Assembly (NCBI GenBank): GCA_964437725.1
Contig: CAYTIB010000025.1
Span: 1 to 5,383, forward strand
Reading direction: 5' to 3'
Length of the DNA: 5,383 nucleotides
Source: CAYTIB01 sp964437725
GTDB lineage: Bacteria; UBA8248; JACPRG01; G963555815
A program made the translations under genes and the position numbers. The notes under the pieces were generated by a model. The model was not told where the DNA came from. It made no database searches and worked only from the letters and a program-made list of their open reading frames with translations. Positions within the stretch are counted from its first letter, which is position 1. Every line of letters starts with the position of its first letter. Of the stretch, positions 5,286 through 5,383 are shown piece by piece.

Positions 5286-5306
5286 CCTGTAAATTGTTTG
5301 GATAAT
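5277..5306 (+). promoter_or_regulatory. Sigma70-like promoter for the gene at 5353
   Basis: TTGATT (5277-5282) matches the -35 consensus at four of six positions. GATAAT (5301-5306), 18 bases further on, matches the -10 consensus at five of six. Transcription would begin near 5313, leaving a leader of about 40 bases to the ATG at 5353. It is the best promoter match in the window. Confidence 0.5.
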
Positions 5307-5352
5307 ACCGAGTGAATCGTTTGGAGCAAGCTCATACGGATCGGAGGCCACT

Positions 5353-5383
5353 ATGGAATTCCGAAATATATGTACATACGTAT
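5353..5383 (+). CDS. Start of an unidentified gene, cut by the window edge
   Basis: ATG 5353 is preceded by GGAGG (5343-5347) at five bases, the strongest Shine-Dalgarno sequence in the window, and by a sigma70-like promoter about 40 bases further up. The visible N-terminus is MEFRNICTYV and the frame stays open to the edge. Ten residues do not allow any family assignment. The start signals make a real gene likely. Confidence 0.5.
   Translation, partial: MEFRNICTYV

Larger units (their letters stand above)
4812..5352. other. 541-base region without a convincing gene, rich in local structure
   Basis: Neither strand has an open frame with both a ribosome binding site and family-like sequence. 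The left part holds a probable promoter for the rhodanese and a C-rich tract with an embedded hairpin. The middle has three short phased repeats, a weakly protein-like frame and two adjacent GC-rich hairpins. The right end is AT-rich and holds the promoter of the gene starting at 5353. I recognise no tRNA, SRP RNA, 6S RNA, tmRNA or known riboswitch. A longer frame read from ATG 4965 (92 codons) has improbable composition and no ribosome binding site. Confidence 0.6.

Overview
The window looks like an ordinary chromosomal stretch from a free-living bacterium. I infer a diderm (Gram-negative) cell because one gene encodes a periplasmic MlaC-type lipid carrier. The phylum cannot be fixed from the sequence. 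The MlaC, the long GcvT and the archaeal-type riboflavin kinase suggest a deep-branching environmental lineage outside the well-known Proteobacteria, but that is only an impression. Base composition is moderate, neither GC- nor AT-extreme.

Layout. The left edge holds a possible C-terminal tail of an upstream gene (3-65), then a terminator-like hairpin (73-103). Next comes a plus-strand block: mlaC (144-800, probable TTG start next to a run of nine G), a structured intergenic region, a DUF120/CTP-dependent riboflavin kinase homologue (910-1353), a DUF1232 membrane protein translationally coupled to it through TAATG (1353-1625), a 275-base AT-rich gap with only weak promoter-like matches, and a four-repeat TPR protein (1901-2374). 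The TPR gene converges, 43 bases apart, on a minus-strand pair: glycine-cleavage aminomethyltransferase gcvT (3689-2418) and, 201 bases upstream of it, a tandem-domain rhodanese sulfurtransferase (4727-3891). The right side is a 541-base stretch (4812-5352) without a convincing gene but with much local structure. It ends in a good sigma70-like promoter and the start of a plus-strand gene that leaves the window at 5353.

How the genes work together. mlaC belongs to phospholipid trafficking across the envelope, and the tail before it may be the MlaD partner. The riboflavin kinase makes FMN; why it is coupled to a DUF1232 protein is unknown. GcvT transfers the aminomethyl carbon of glycine to tetrahydrofolate, but neither gcvH nor gcvP lies beside it here. 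The rhodanese handles sulfane sulfur. These are mostly separate housekeeping units and not one pathway.

I see no transposase, phage gene, CRISPR array, toxin-antitoxin pair, tRNA or rRNA. The signals most worth checking are the archaeal-type riboflavin kinase, a perfect 17-bp palindrome just upstream of the gcvT ribosome binding site, and a G-rich minus-strand tract with a hairpin in its loop beside the probable rhodanese promoter.
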